Source of the DNA: Desulfotignum sp.
GTDB lineage: Bacteria; Desulfobacterota; Desulfobacteria; Desulfobacterales; Desulfobacteraceae
Length of the DNA: 6,076 bases
Reading direction: 5' to 3'
Assembly: GCA_011390235.1 (NCBI GenBank)
Contig: JAABSS010000052.1
Span: 1 to 6,076, forward strand
Shown here: piece after piece, positions 5,791 to 6,076 of the stretch
How the letters are laid out: each line of letters opens with the position of its first letter
Position numbering within the stretch: position 1 is the stretch's first letter
The notes under the pieces: model-generated
The model's input: the letters and a program-made list of their open reading frames with translations, nothing else
Databases searched by the model: none
Told to the model about the DNA's origin: nothing
Position numbers and translations under genes: made by a program

Positions 5791-6076
5791 ATTGAATGAT
5801 GATCTGACATGCAAAGGAATATTGTAGCAAAGTCCACCGACCGTATCTGCAGCACCTTTGCTCCCAGAACCGCCATTTCCAGCATTTCTTCATAGGAAAT
5901 CCGGTTGATTTTCTGTGCTTTTTCGCAGATTCTGGGATCTGTGGTATACACCCCGTCCACATCGGTAAATATTTCACAGACATCTGCTTTCAGCGACGCT
6001 GCAATGGCCACAGCCGAGGTGTCTGATCCGCCCCGTCCCAGGGTGGTGATATCTCCGTTATAGTCTGTGCCCTGAA

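Larger units (their letters stand above)
5269..6076 (-). pseudogene. lysC: aspartokinase gene, 5' end beyond window and frameshifted near 5826
   Basis: Aspartokinase phosphorylates aspartate, the entry to lysine, threonine, methionine and diaminopimelate synthesis. From the right edge the frame encodes 83 residues of the kinase domain, including [19 protein letters not shown] (ATP/aspartate site), [13 protein letters not shown] and [13 protein letters not shown]. The expected continuation, [17 protein letters not shown] and then two ACT domains, is present but in another frame: GCT ends at 5826 and TAC begins at the same base. In this family about two residues (as in FAKKYN) normally stand between them, so roughly 7 bases appear to be lost. 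Without the correction the kinase frame adds 37 unrelated residues and stops at 5712. No slippery heptamer is seen. This may be true decay, a sequencing or assembly error, or a functional split with a separately started ACT subunit. Decay would require another aspartokinase elsewhere. The N-terminal half of the kinase lies outside the window. Confidence 0.85.

Noticed and set aside
5820..5834. Programmed -1 frameshifting in lysC
   Set aside because: There is no slippery heptamer, and a slip would still leave the protein about two residues short of the family.
1..6076. CRISPR arrays, tRNA or rRNA genes, intact insertion sequences
   Set aside because: I found no regular spaced repeats, cloverleaf patterns or transposase frames in the window.

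Overview
The window looks like a chromosomal segment of a strictly anaerobic, selenium-using Deltaproteobacterium (Desulfobacterota), most probably a Desulfobacteraceae-type sulfate reducer. The assignment rests on the style of the encoded proteins (SelA, IlvN, PyrF, LysC, an HDOD signalling protein) and the moderately GC-rich coding sequence. It is an inference from protein character, not a database match.

Layout. Minus strand, 1-3401: ilvN (acetolactate synthase small subunit, own extended -10 promoter), a 170-base gap, a CheD-HDOD fusion protein, and 4 bases later selA (selenocysteine synthase), which runs off the left edge within a few codons of its expected end. 3402-4107 holds no intact gene. 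It contains two GC-rich long inverted repeats with related arms, a short reading frame carrying one calcium-loop repeat of a lost larger protein, a good promoter overlapping an AT-rich palindrome, and a 35-codon C-terminal scrap resembling a RelE/HigB-type toxin. Plus strand, 4108-4464: an intact XRE-family HTH protein resembling an antitoxin. Plus strand, 4526-5272: pyrF (OMP decarboxylase). Minus strand, 5269-6076: lysC (aspartokinase), entering from the right edge, convergent with pyrF, with the two stop codons overlapping.

The lysC gene is broken by a frameshift near 5826: the kinase part and the regulatory ACT part are in different frames, and about 7 bases seem to be missing compared with the family. 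The ACT part keeps its own very strong Shine-Dalgarno and ATG, placed like the internal start that makes the beta subunit of alpha2-beta2 aspartokinases.

The conserved genes are housekeeping: branched-chain amino acids (ilvN), aspartate-family amino acids (lysC), pyrimidines (pyrF) and selenoprotein synthesis (selA). The unusual content is the CheD-HDOD fusion, the remnant-rich 3402-4107 stretch with its paired inverted repeats and orphan antitoxin, and the split lysC. I see no clear new multi-gene system here.
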